Positions 26,201 through 33,560 of a stretch of 64,000 nucleotides of DNA are shown piece after piece. The translations under genes and the position numbers were made by a program. The notes under the pieces were generated by a model. That model was not told the origin of the DNA and ran no database searches. It saw only the letters and a program-made list of their open reading frames with translations. Source of the DNA: CAIJXB01 sp964455905 (lineage in GTDB: Bacteria > Chlamydiota > Chlamydiia > Chlamydiales > Rhabdochlamydiaceae); contig CAYVYN010000003.1 of NCBI GenBank assembly GCA_964455905.1, forward strand, positions 186,001-250,000. The letters are read 5' to 3'. Position 1 is the first letter of the stretch. Every line of letters begins with the position of its first letter.

Positions 26201-29200
26201 GACGTCGTAGTAACTCTTGCTAACGGAGCCGGGACAGCTCCTGTATCTGCAACTCTTCATAGCATCTATTTTGATGCGGATAGTACGTCCTTTACGATTA
26301 ACCAGTTTAATTCTGGTAGTGCAATTACACTCAATGGTTCTGCGACTGGTTCTAAATCAAGAATCCAGGTGTTAGCAGGAAATCATGTAATCAATACAGC
26401 GATTTTATTGGAAAAAGACACTAGAATTTCTCTTTTTACAGGTAGTTTGACACTTGGAGCAGATTCATCAATAGGGTCTTCGGGTACTCTCTATGTGAGC
26501 GAAGGGGTCAGTTCGGGCCTTTTAACCAACTATGGGGCAATTACTCCTGGGGCTGCTATTTTTGAAGGGAATCTTATTGATAACCATGGAACTATAAGCC
26601 CGGTTGGGGCATTGACAATTAGTGCTTTGGCGGGAACCTCTGAATCTCTAATTTTTAATAACTATGGCGTATTAAGTTCTGGCGATGATTTTATTGTCGG
26701 TGGTGTATACACCGAGATTTATAATTTCGAGGGAGCCACTCTTTTTGCAGGTAGTGGAAAAACGCTATATATTCAGGGCGGAAGTCTTGTAAATACCGCA
26801 GAGTCTGGCTTAGGGTCTAATGAAGCGGCTATTGTTGTATCTGGAGGAGAATTGTCGTCTTTTGGCGAAGTGCTCGCTAGCAGCTATACACAAACATCCG
26901 AAGGAACTTTGATTTTAGGCTTTTTTTTTAGTGGTAGTCGTGAAGATTCTTTTGGGTCCGCACCTGTTTTGAATTCTAAGGTTATTACTCAAGGCCAAAT
27001 TTCCTTAGATGGAACATTTCACTTCGGTTCGATTGGGTCTGTTGCGGCGCCTTTGAGTCTAACAGTGGATTCTGGTGATTTTTTAAGAACACCGTTTCCT
27101 GTTTTTAAGGAGAGAGTCTTATTGCAATCTTTAGGAGCTGGAAAGCAGTTAACTGGAGAGTTTTCTGTAGCCATATTGCCTTATGGATCTATTGTATATG
27201 ACTACAGTGAAAATTTGGTTCTTTTAGCAAATGGAGAGTGTAATTCTACATGGCAAACTCCGGGTAATGGTAACTGGGCAGATATAGCTAACTGGGATTC
27301 TGGTTGCGTCCCTGGGGTGAGTGGTGTCGCTGAAGATCAAGATATGGCTCATTTCGTTGATGTAGATACTTCAGAAGTTACAGTTTCTTTAGCTACGTCT
27401 CTTGGGGATGGACCTTTATCGGTTGTTTTACATGACTTGAGTTTTGAGTCGGAAAATACTTCTTTTACTATAGAAGCATTTAATAGTGAAAGCGTCATTC
27501 ATTTAGATGGTGAAGCTCTTAGTTCTAAGGCTAAAATTTCTCTAACTGGAGGAAGTCATACGATTGATGCAACAGCTTCTCTTGAAAAAGATACTAGAGT
27601 TTCTTTGTCTAATGGCTCGTTAACTTTTGGAGAAAATTCCTCTATTATATCTACTGGCACTTTGAATGTAAGTGAGGGGGCAACTTCTGGAACATTTATT
27701 AACCTTGGACAGATTACGCCTGGGGCTGTCCTATTTGAAGGTAATAAAGTCAATAACTATGGTTTAGTAAATCCAGTAGGATCTTTAATAATTAATAGTA
27801 TTGATGGAGCTTTTAGCCCTGTTGTTGTTAATAACTATGGTGTCATGAAGTCCGGCGGAGACTTTACTATTGAAGAAGGTTCTGTTTTTAATAGTGCTAA
27901 AGCTACTTTAGGATCAAGCCTTGCTAATTTATATTTTACGGGTGGGACTCTTTCTACAGAAGGAAAGGTCTTTGCGAATAATTATGAACAACATTCTCAG
28001 GCTAATCTTGAGATGGGAGTGTCTAGTATTTCTAGTTTTGCAAGTCTTACAGCCTCAGGCTCAGCTAGTTTAGGGGGATCTTTTGTGGTAACTGCAATGC
28101 CGGACTTTTCTATGTCTGGTGGGCAAAAAGTAAATTTAATTACCGCTGTAGAAGGTGTTTTATCTAAGTTCACTAACTACTCTTTACAGAATTTCCCTCA
28201 CACAGTAATTCCTAGCTTATCTTTTCATTCTAATGCTGTGACATTGAACATTGTAGATACAGTCCCAGCGCACTTTAATGGTATGCATCAAATTGTATTT
28301 ACAGCAGTAAGTCAGCATAATAGCTTTGTTACAAGAAAGATGTATCAGATGAGAAATAGAATACCCGCCGATACTCAAGAGATAAGAGCTGAAAATTCAG
28401 CAATTGTGTTCGGAGATGATGAAGTAACTAGCGCAAAGATTAGCCTAGCAAGTACTTCTTCTAGCAAAACTTCTCACAAGGTAAGTTTGCAAACTGAGGA
28501 AAAACAACAGCAGCTAACGCAAAGAATACAAGAAGATACCAATCCCTGGAGTGTCTATGCGGGTCCTGTTGGTTCTTTTGGTCACGTAAAGACAAAAGGC
28601 AAACAAATTGGGTTAGGATATTCTTCAGCTGGGGCTCTTCTAGGGTTCGATTACCTAGTGTCGAGTAATAAAGAAAACTGCTGCTTAGCGGGAGTGGGCG
28701 CTATTTTAGAATATAGAAAGAGCTATATTGATGCTGCGGATCACTTTGGATCAGCAAATATTGATGCTGTGCAAGGGAGTTTATATGGAACGGTAATACC
28801 TTCCTCACTACCCGATTTGGCAGTTGAATCTATTTTAGGATTTGATTACACATGGGATCATATAAGTCGCAAAACAGGCGTAGATAAAAAAGAGAAAGCT
28901 TTAGGTAATACGAATGAATCGCTTATCGATGCTCTTATTGGCTTAGAGTACCAATTTTCTGGTAGATCTTATGATTTACTGCCTAAAAACTTTTCGATTA
29001 CCCCTCTAGCTAATCTTCAATATGTTGTGGATTATGTAGATGGTTATAAAGAAAAAGGCGCGGGTATTTATGATCTGCGTGTAGGCTCAGAAAAGCCGGA
29101 TTCTCTAGCTTCTTTACTAGGTTTTCGTATGGATTATCTGTGGAAGGCTTCTAGCTTTATTCTCCGTACGGAATTTGATTGTGGATGGCAAAGGGAGTAT

Positions 29201-29419
29201 TTACAAGATAGTTTTACTATGAGTTTTACTCCATTTCATATGACCCAGCATTCTACAAAAGTTCGTTCTGTAGCGCCTGGGCGTAATAATTTAGTCTTAG
29301 GCTTGGATGTCCTGATGACCTCTAAAGGAGGCTGGCAGCTCGAGTCTAATGTAAATTATCAACTAAATAGTCTTTTTTATGATGTTTCATTCTATTTAGG
29401 ACTAGGAAGACAGTTTTAG
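23207..29419 (+). CDS. Large autotransporter adhesin (Pmp-like, type V secretion)
   Basis: A 2070-residue surface protein. A signal peptide at residues 1-22 (FRSSLLFFVVKYGLCQA) is followed by a repetitive passenger (about 25-1700). Its first part carries passenger-associated transport repeats of the form GGTLTLTG(S/A)NTYTGTT (for example near residues 145, 345, 425, 525, 620 and 800). Its second part has two diverged copies of a 389-residue unit with WxxGxxGNWxxxxNW and LEKDTRISL elements. A linker rich in Ser/Gln/Glu precedes the C-terminal beta-barrel (about 1785-2070), which begins NPWSVYAGPVGSFG and ends in Phe (LGLGRQF), the outer-membrane assembly signal. Ribosome binding site AGGAGA. 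No GGAI/FxxN series typical of Chlamydia Pmps is obvious, so this is an AIDA/PATR-type autotransporter. It probably acts in adhesion. Confidence 0.88.
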   Translation: MKFTFRSSLLFFVVKYGLCQASMLTWNGSSDQMNQSTNWLPSQVPATGDELTFPTGVNLSKSVLNNIGSLTVGNLSIADAYTFTGSSFVIPTGTTTLTYGASGSNINLGGVTLNGTLEVSSNGSGNTITSALSGSGGVNLQGGLLVLNGVNTYTGATTLGVGATLKAGSTSAFGHGSSVSIGSGSILDLNNFNTSIGNISGTSASTVSLGTATLTVVNSGTNTFAGTIKGANAGFSLGAGSSGVFTLSGNNTYSTQADPGTTNVAGGTLQVGYPAALGSYSNLIVASGATLDLNNYASTFSTLSGAGTITLGSATITSSQGGTFSGQIQGSGGVTLTSGTLTLTGSNTYTGTTSLQGGSIFSVSALGNTSGFLFSSGGGTLQLQAPISTGVTFTFSDVATIDTMGNTVTLSGPLSGPGVFSKKGTGTLILTGANGYTGGTNILAGTIQAGSTASLGTNSSFNISAGATLNLNNFTVSIQSLAGNIGSFVNLGSGTLTVTGGSAQNPFYGVISGSGNLSLTGGTLSLMKTNTYTGTTSIQGGSSLNTVNLGSTSSLIFVSGGGNIEFGSNTTSAATLVADAPVTIGTNTFQVSLTGAISGSGAVISKIGLGTLTLTGVNTNAGPFNIEGGTLNLNASSLGAITSFTFETFAGVLQAGSALTISQPITLTANGTIDTNGNAVTLNGPISGPGAFTKAGAGVLTVGGACSYSGITAIQNGTLSMPFAFYPSATQLVFQGSGNGIFQTATAFTSFSSSVIFMSGGSIDTNGFDLTASGVFAGVSTASFTKVGAGALTLTGTNIYTGATTVNAGSLLAGSNSAFGVNSAITVASAGSLNFQTFANTVGSIANSGLITGSATVTATSFTQTSTGNLSLNFPSTTVSPVGNILTTGAISLDGALAVTNTGGFTPSSSFEVVLLKSSGAGKQLQGQFSSTTSPFGIVSYDYSDNQVVLAKGGTDSNWVAGSTGNWGNPTNWSPENIPGGGAPEDQDTVSFSNVTDSDVVVTLANGAGTAPVSATLHSIYFDADSTSFTINQFNSGSAITLNGSATGSKSRIQVLAGNHVINTAILLEKDTRISLFTGSLTLGADSSIGSSGTLYVSEGVSSGLLTNYGAITPGAAIFEGNLIDNHGTISPVGALTISALAGTSESLIFNNYGVLSSGDDFIVGGVYTEIYNFEGATLFAGSGKTLYIQGGSLVNTAESGLGSNEAAIVVSGGELSSFGEVLASSYTQTSEGTLILGFFFSGSREDSFGSAPVLNSKVITQGQISLDGTFHFGSIGSVAAPLSLTVDSGDFLRTPFPVFKERVLLQSLGAGKQLTGEFSVAILPYGSIVYDYSENLVLLANGECNSTWQTPGNGNWADIANWDSGCVPGVSGVAEDQDMAHFVDVDTSEVTVSLATSLGDGPLSVVLHDLSFESENTSFTIEAFNSESVIHLDGEALSSKAKISLTGGSHTIDATASLEKDTRVSLSNGSLTFGENSSIISTGTLNVSEGATSGTFINLGQITPGAVLFEGNKVNNYGLVNPVGSLIINSIDGAFSPVVVNNYGVMKSGGDFTIEEGSVFNSAKATLGSSLANLYFTGGTLSTEGKVFANNYEQHSQANLEMGVSSISSFASLTASGSASLGGSFVVTAMPDFSMSGGQKVNLITAVEGVLSKFTNYSLQNFPHTVIPSLSFHSNAVTLNIVDTVPAHFNGMHQIVFTAVSQHNSFVTRKMYQMRNRIPADTQEIRAENSAIVFGDDEVTSAKISLASTSSSKTSHKVSLQTEEKQQQLTQRIQEDTNPWSVYAGPVGSFGHVKTKGKQIGLGYSSAGALLGFDYLVSSNKENCCLAGVGAILEYRKSYIDAADHFGSANIDAVQGSLYGTVIPSSLPDLAVESILGFDYTWDHISRKTGVDKKEKALGNTNESLIDALIGLEYQFSGRSYDLLPKNFSITPLANLQYVVDYVDGYKEKGAGIYDLRVGSEKPDSLASLLGFRMDYLWKASSFILRTEFDCGWQREYLQDSFTMSFTPFHMTQHSTKVRSVAPGRNNLVLGLDVLMTSKGGWQLESNVNYQLNSLFYDVSFYLGLGRQF
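25940..26640 (+). repeat. Autotransporter internal repeat, copy A
   Basis: The first copy of a protein-level duplication with a 1167-base (389-residue) offset. Shared elements in order are GAGKQL, SYDYSDNQVVLA, GNWGNPTNW, PEDQD, LEKDTRISL, ITPGA, FEGN and ISPVG. The DNA has diverged widely, so the duplication is old. Copy B is at about 27107-27807. Confidence 0.75.
27107..27807 (+). repeat. Autotransporter internal repeat, copy B
   Basis: The second copy of the 389-residue unit. Elements in the same order are GAGKQL, VYDYSENLVLLA, GNWADIANW, AEDQD, LEKDTRVSL, ITPGA, FEGN and VNPVG. It directly precedes the linker and translocator barrel. Confidence 0.75.
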
Positions 29420-29431
29420 TTTAAATGATTA

Positions 29432-29479
29432 AAAAGCAATTAAATAACAGTTCTTTGTGGCTGTTATTTGATTGCTTTT
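29432..29479. terminator. Bidirectional terminator between autotransporter and GNAT remnant
   Basis: Inverted repeat with left arm at 29432-29450 (AAAAGCAAT.AAATAACAG, one mismatch) and right arm at 29461-29479, with a 10-base loop. It has A-rich and T-rich flanks and lies between convergent genes. Confidence 0.8.
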
Positions 29480-29509
29480 CATATTCGATTTTATTAATGA
29501 AGTGAATTT

Positions 29510-29918
29510 TTATAGATTAATGATCAGTACTTTTGCAGAGTTTGCATTAGTTTGAAGCCAATCTTTTTTGTACATAGATTGTCCCATTTTAGATCTGTAA
29601 AGCACTGATTGAGCAATGTTTTTATCTTTTGCGGCTTTTAAGTAAGCGTGAGTGACCGTAGAGCCTAATCCTTGATTGCGACACTTGGGTAGTCTACCAA
29701 CATAATAAAGTGATGCTCCGAGATTTCCAAGATAGGGCAAGAGCTGTAGCTGCAGGCTTTCCTTCATAGAATGCTTTTATTTTTTCATACCGATTTTGTG
29801 TGAAGTTGCCATAGACAAAATTCATTAAAGGGATTTTTGTGGCTGCTTTTAACGCAGTTACGTCATCTTCTTTAAAAACTTCCCAATCAGGCTTCTGAAT
29901 GAGGGCTATTGATTCCAA
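29510..29918 (-). pseudogene. Frameshifted GNAT-family N-acetyltransferase
   Basis: Two overlapping minus-strand frames together make one acetyltransferase. The upstream frame ends its sensible part at FYEGKPAATALAL. The downstream frame resumes at LPYLGNLGASLYYVGRLP and contains the acetyl-CoA loop CRNQGLGSTVTHAYL, followed by SVLYRSKMGQSMYKK. Switching by one base near 29735 restores a continuous GNAT fold. The piece is also short at its N-terminus, starting inside the end of the beta-lactamase gene, so it may be truncated as well as frameshifted. The substrate is unknown. A sequencing error at that base is an alternative to true decay. Confidence 0.75.
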
Positions 29919-30690
29919 AAATAGCTGTTTTTAACAGTTCTTTTACTCTTGGTATTCTTTGATCTAGAGCGATTTTTTCGTCACGGATTAGGTAGGCAAA
30001 TGGAAAAAAACGATCGTCTTTTTCGATCCAGCCTACAAACCATCCATGTTCTATCATTTTTCCATCTTTTCCAATATAAGAGCCGCTCCATCCTGTTTTT
30101 CCAAATAGTTTCCATCCTTGCGGTAGGTCTTCCTTGAATAAAAGCATTTTTGTAGTTTGAATAGCATTAGGGGAGATAGTAAGAGTTCCTAAGATCATTT
30201 TTTGAATGAAAGTCACTTGTTCTTTTGGAGAAATTAGCAAGGAAGAATTAATCCATGAAGGGTTCATTAGCCCAGGCTCAATCAATTGGTTAGAAAGATC
30301 TTGGTTTCCATAACGCATAGCAGCTAAATAGCTTTGCATTTTTTCAATACCTATTTTGATGCTTAAAACTTTCGAATACCAGACACAAGAATACTGTATC
30401 CAAGACTTTGGGGTGATCGGAGCTTGCCAAGCCTCTAAGTAATCATCATAGCCTTCTTGAAAACTCCAACTTGGCGTTATTTCATCGTGTAGAATGCCTG
30501 CATCATAACCCATCAGAGCTAAAGGAATTTTAAAAGTGGAGCAGGGGCTAATTCGGTTTTCGATATCAGAGCCGACAGCTGTTATTTTTTTATTTGTAAG
30601 ACCGTCAATAAGCAGAAACGTTTCTCCAGCAGAAAGAACGGTTGACCCAAAAGCTACAAAATATAACAAAAATAGTATTGACTTTAGCAC
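29887..30690 (-). CDS. Class D (OXA-type) beta-lactamase
   Basis: A 267-residue periplasmic serine beta-lactamase. It has a signal peptide (about 1-20, ending TVLSA), the active-site tetrad CSTFKIP near residue 52 (Ser and Lys), SCVWYS at the class D SxV position, the class D YGN motif (RYGNQDLS, about residue 146), an omega-loop region SSLLISPKEQVTFIQK, and KTG in LFGKTGWSG (about 217). The length matches the family. The GTG start overlaps the end of menA by 7 bases and has AGGA upstream, so it is translationally coupled to the menaquinone operon. It would hydrolyse penicillins, or alternatively act on cell-wall intermediates. The spectrum cannot be told from sequence. Class D and BlaR-type sensors share these motifs, but no membrane sensor part is present. 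Confidence 0.88.
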   Translation of the reverse strand: MLKSILFLLYFVAFGSTVLSAGETFLLIDGLTNKKITAVGSDIENRISPCSTFKIPLALMGYDAGILHDEITPSWSFQEGYDDYLEAWQAPITPKSWIQYSCVWYSKVLSIKIGIEKMQSYLAAMRYGNQDLSNQLIEPGLMNPSWINSSLLISPKEQVTFIQKMILGTLTISPNAIQTTKMLLFKEDLPQGWKLFGKTGWSGSYIGKDGKMIEHGWFVGWIEKDDRFFPFAYLIRDEKIALDQRIPRVKELLKTAIFGINSPHSEA

Positions 30691-31556
30691 AGTAAAATTC
30701 CTATAGAAAATAATGTCGCATAAATGAGAACGAGCTGTCCTGTTTTTACGAGAATGCTATTTAGGTTTTTTGAGTTTTCTTCCAAGAGAACTTGACGAAT
30801 GCAGGGAATGGCTGGAAGCAGAAATAACTCTGCAAGAAGTGTAAGTGGATGAGACTGAAAAAAGAAAAGAGGGATGAGTGCTGCAAAAGCTAAAGAAACG
30901 ACATATTTTACTTTTCCAAATTGTTTTCCAAATCGGACTATGAGCGTTTTTTTATTTGCTATTTTATCTTCTTCGACATCGCGAAGGTTATTTATCGATA
31001 GGACTTCTGCAGAAATAGCGCCAAGAGCCATACCTGCTAAGATTGGTTCTATGTTAAGGATTCCTGTTTGGAGGAAAAAAGTTCCTCCAACAGCAACGGG
31101 TCCAAAAAAAACAAGAACAAATAAATCGCCTAGGCCTATATATGCAATAGGATAAGGGCCTGCTGTATATAAAATAGCTAAAATTAAGGCTAAAGATAAA
31201 AGCAAAAAGATGGGTAGTCCTCCTTGAAGTATTAAGTAAGAACCAATTAGTGCGGTGGAAGCGATAGAAATAGCGATTGCTTTTTTCATGTCAGGAATAG
31301 AGACTAGCCCAGCTTGCATCACGCGAAGAGGGCCTTTTCTTTTTTCTGTATCTGCGCCTTTTTGAAAATCAAAGTAGTCGTTAGCGAAATTTGTAGTAAT
31401 TTGGATTCCAAGAGCGGTTAAGAGGGTCATAAGAAATAACAAGGGGTCAAAAAATCCTTTAGATAAAGCTTGAGCTGTCCCTAATAAAACGGGGCTTATT
31501 CCGGCAGCGAGGGTTTTTGGTCTTGCTGCAGATATCCATATTTTTGCGGTATGCAT
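30684..31556 (-). CDS. menA: 1,4-dihydroxy-2-naphthoate polyprenyltransferase MenA
   Basis: A 290-residue UbiA-superfamily integral membrane prenyltransferase that joins DHNA to a polyprenyl chain, giving demethylmenaquinone. The first Asp-rich motif is NFANDYFDFQKGADTEKR (about residues 58-75) and the second is SINNLRDVEEDKIANKKT (about 175-192). There are eight to nine hydrophobic helices. I chose the ATG at 31556 (MHTAKIWISAARPKT), 8 bases after menB's end, because AGAGGA lies just upstream. An in-frame ATG at 31610 would overlap menB by 47 bases. Its last codons overlap the beta-lactamase start. Confidence 0.93.
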   Translation of the reverse strand: MHTAKIWISAARPKTLAAGISPVLLGTAQALSKGFFDPLLFLMTLLTALGIQITTNFANDYFDFQKGADTEKRKGPLRVMQAGLVSIPDMKKAIAISIASTALIGSYLILQGGLPIFLLLSLALILAILYTAGPYPIAYIGLGDLFVLVFFGPVAVGGTFFLQTGILNIEPILAGMALGAISAEVLSINNLRDVEEDKIANKKTLIVRFGKQFGKVKYVVSLAFAALIPLFFFQSHPLTLLAELFLLPAIPCIRQVLLEENSKNLNSILVKTGQLVLIYATLFSIGILLC

Positions 31557-31563
31557 TTTTCCT

Positions 31564-32409
31564 CTAAGGTCTTTTGGGGAATTGTGAGAAATTGGGGGGT
31601 CTTTTCTCAAGAAAGGCTTTGTGTCCTTCCTGGGCTTCTTCTGTCATGTAGTAAAGCAGTGTGGCGTTTCCTGCGAGCTCTTGGATTCCTGTTTGTCCGT
31701 CACAGTCTGCATTGAATGCTGACTTAAGGCATCTAAGAGCTAAAGGAGAGTGCTCTAAAATCGTTTGACACCAAGAAAGTGTTGTTTCCTCTAACTCTTC
31801 ATAGGGCACTACGCAATTAACAAGGCCCATATCTAAAGCTTCTTTTGCAGAGTATTTTTTACAAAGATACCAGATTTCTCGTGCTTTTTTTTGTCCCACA
31901 AGGTGGGCTAAATAACTAGCTCCAAAGCCCCCATCGAAAGAACCAACTTTAGGACCTGTTTGTCCAAAGATAGCGTTATCGGCTGCAATCGTTAAATCAC
32001 AGACAACGTGAAGCACATGCCCCCCTCCGATTGCATAGCCAGCTACCATAGCTATAATTGGTTTAGGACAAGTTCTGATTTGTCTTTGAAAATCAAGAAC
32101 ATTAAGCCTTTCTACTCCTGTTTCATCACTATAACCCGCGTGTAGACGGATTCTTTGATCTCCTCCTGAACAGAAAGCTTCTTTACCTTGGCCTGTTAAA
32201 ATAATGACACCAACAGTTTCATCATCTCTTGCATCACTTAGGGCTTGAGACATCTCTTTAATAGTAAGAGGTCTAAATGCATTGCGTACTTCAGGTCTAT
32301 TTATTGTGATTTTAGCGATGCCATTACTTTTATCGTATAGAATGTCTTGGTAGCTTCCAGCTTTCGTCCATTCGATAGCTTTCTTTTCTTCAGTCGTTGT
32401 TGTGGACAT
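31564..32409 (-). CDS. menB: 1,4-dihydroxy-2-naphthoyl-CoA synthase MenB
   Basis: A 281-residue crotonase-fold enzyme that ring-closes OSB-CoA to DHNA-CoA. Visible motifs are the oxyanion-hole segment FCSGGDQRIR (about residues 87-96), VAGYAIGGGHVLHVVCDLTIA (about 128-148), and FGQTGPKVGSFDGGFGA with the MenB-typical Asp. The C-terminus QEGHKAFLEKRPPNF is characteristic of MenB and contributes to the neighbouring active site. The ribosome binding site AAGGAT lies upstream of the ATG. It is separated from the upstream 95-residue gene by 126 bases that hold a good promoter, so menB-menA-bla can be transcribed on its own. Confidence 0.96.
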   Translation of the reverse strand: MSTTTTEEKKAIEWTKAGSYQDILYDKSNGIAKITINRPEVRNAFRPLTIKEMSQALSDARDDETVGVIILTGQGKEAFCSGGDQRIRLHAGYSDETGVERLNVLDFQRQIRTCPKPIIAMVAGYAIGGGHVLHVVCDLTIAADNAIFGQTGPKVGSFDGGFGASYLAHLVGQKKAREIWYLCKKYSAKEALDMGLVNCVVPYEELEETTLSWCQTILEHSPLALRCLKSAFNADCDGQTGIQELAGNATLLYYMTEEAQEGHKAFLEKRPPNFSQFPKRP

Positions 32410-32477
32410 AAATAAGATCCTTTAAAGTTAATAGCCTGGAGATGTTTTGTTAAACAATAACAGTTTTTTGCAACGCA

Positions 32478-32506
32478 AGATAACACGATTTTCTTAAAAA
32501 ACACAA
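32478..32506 (-). promoter_or_regulatory. Internal promoter upstream of menB
   Basis: On the minus strand TTGTGT (32506-32501) and TTATCT (32483-32478) are separated by 17 bases and lie about 70 bases before the menB start, in the only sizeable gap of the men operon. Confidence 0.5.
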
Positions 32507-32535
32507 GAGGGTTTTTGTTTTTTGACCCACGATCC

Positions 32536-32823
32536 TTATATTGAACTTATAGTTTCATATGATGTGAGAGCTCTGCAAATTTTATTTCGGATAAGTATTT
32601 TTTTCTGAAGGTCAGTTTGTAGATTAGGAGATACATCTTCCGATTCAAAGATACGATTGATCCCTTCTGATAGCGTAAAATTCAAAGGAATTACACTGTT
32701 GGCAAAGATTCTTGCTGCAATTTCTAAACATTTTTTTTGTTGAAAATCGCCATCTCTAGTTTCTGGGTGTTCTTCAAAAAATGTTCTTAAACTGTTTTCA
32801 CAAGGTAAGGATAATAGATTCAT
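32536..32823 (-). CDS. Small hypothetical protein within the men operon
   Basis: A 95-residue protein whose ATG overlaps the menH stop (ATGA), indicating translational coupling. It is soluble, mostly helical and mildly acidic at its N-terminus, with three cysteines and no recognisable motif. It occupies the slot between menH and menB where several bacteria carry menC, but it is far too short and lacks the enolase-superfamily KxK and metal-ligand Asp/Glu pattern, so it is not OSB synthase. I do not recognise the family. It may be a lineage-specific gene or the remnant of a longer one. Confidence 0.6.
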   Translation of the reverse strand: MNLLSLPCENSLRTFFEEHPETRDGDFQQKKCLEIAARIFANSVIPLNFTLSEGINRIFESEDVSPNLQTDLQKKILIRNKICRALTSYETISSI

Positions 32824-33560
32824 AGAGGTCTTCTTTTTTTTAGATTTACTATTTGATTTTTAATTAATTCTGCGCATTTTTTTGGGTTTTCTAATATAAC
32901 AGAATGTCCTGCGTGAGGGATTTCTTGTGCTAAATATTCTTTGGAAAGTAATTTGTAGTGCTCTTTATATTTATTGTCGTTTTCTCCAAAAAAAAACACG
33001 GTTGAATCCGCATATAAAGTTGGGGGAGGGAGTTTGGTAAGGCGCATTTCTTCTAAGATATGAGCTAATTCTTTAGGGTTTTTATAGAGCCTTTTTTTAA
33101 GAAGTTCTTTGTTTTCGTGGAGAGTATGAAATATGGGCTGTTTATACCAAAGCTCAATAAAATCTTTGGGGGACAAAGAAAGGAGTCTTTTTTTCCATAA
33201 AAGTTCTTCTTGTCTTTTTTGTTGCCTTTCTTCTGAAGATAAAACACCCGTATGTGCTGAAAAAGCTAGTACATACATTGCCTCAAGAGGTTTGTTTAGG
33301 TGCAGGGCAATCCGTCCACCCATAGAATAGCCGACTAGTATCGGTTTTTGTGATAGTCTAGCAATGGTTTCTTCAACTAGGTGAAGAATTTCTTTTTGGT
33401 AGGGTGATTTTCCGTGTCCTGGAAGATCGATTGCTACACAAAAAAAATCGTTCTGAAGCCTTTTTATTATTGGAAGAAAATCTTTATGAGAACCTAAGAA
33501 GCCATGTAAAAAAACTAGGAGCTGTTTCTCAGGGCTTCCAAAAGAGCGGTAGAAGAGCAA
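32820..33560 (-). CDS. menH: SHCHC synthase MenH (alpha/beta hydrolase)
   Basis: A 246-residue alpha/beta hydrolase that eliminates pyruvate from SEPHCHC, the MenD product. Elements seen are LLVFLHGFLGSHKDF (oxyanion strand), AIDLPGHGKS, the nucleophile elbow LVGYSMGGRIALHL with Ser near residue 81, and the C-terminal catalytic His in PHAGHSVILENP. An acid is plausible in FFGENDNKY. These are typical of MenH. The start lies 46 bases inside the end of menD, and the stop overlaps the next gene by 4 bases, so it is embedded in a tightly coupled operon. Generic hydrolases share the fold; position makes MenH the best call. Confidence 0.88.
   Translation of the reverse strand: MLFYRSFGSPEKQLLVFLHGFLGSHKDFLPIIKRLQNDFFCVAIDLPGHGKSPYQKEILHLVEETIARLSQKPILVGYSMGGRIALHLNKPLEAMYVLAFSAHTGVLSSEERQQKRQEELLWKKRLLSLSPKDFIELWYKQPIFHTLHENKELLKKRLYKNPKELAHILEEMRLTKLPPPTLYADSTVFFFGENDNKYKEHYKLLSKEYLAQEIPHAGHSVILENPKKCAELIKNQIVNLKKRRPL

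Noticed and set aside
32536..32823. Possible menC
   Set aside because: 95 residues only, and no enolase-superfamily lysine or metal-ligand pattern.
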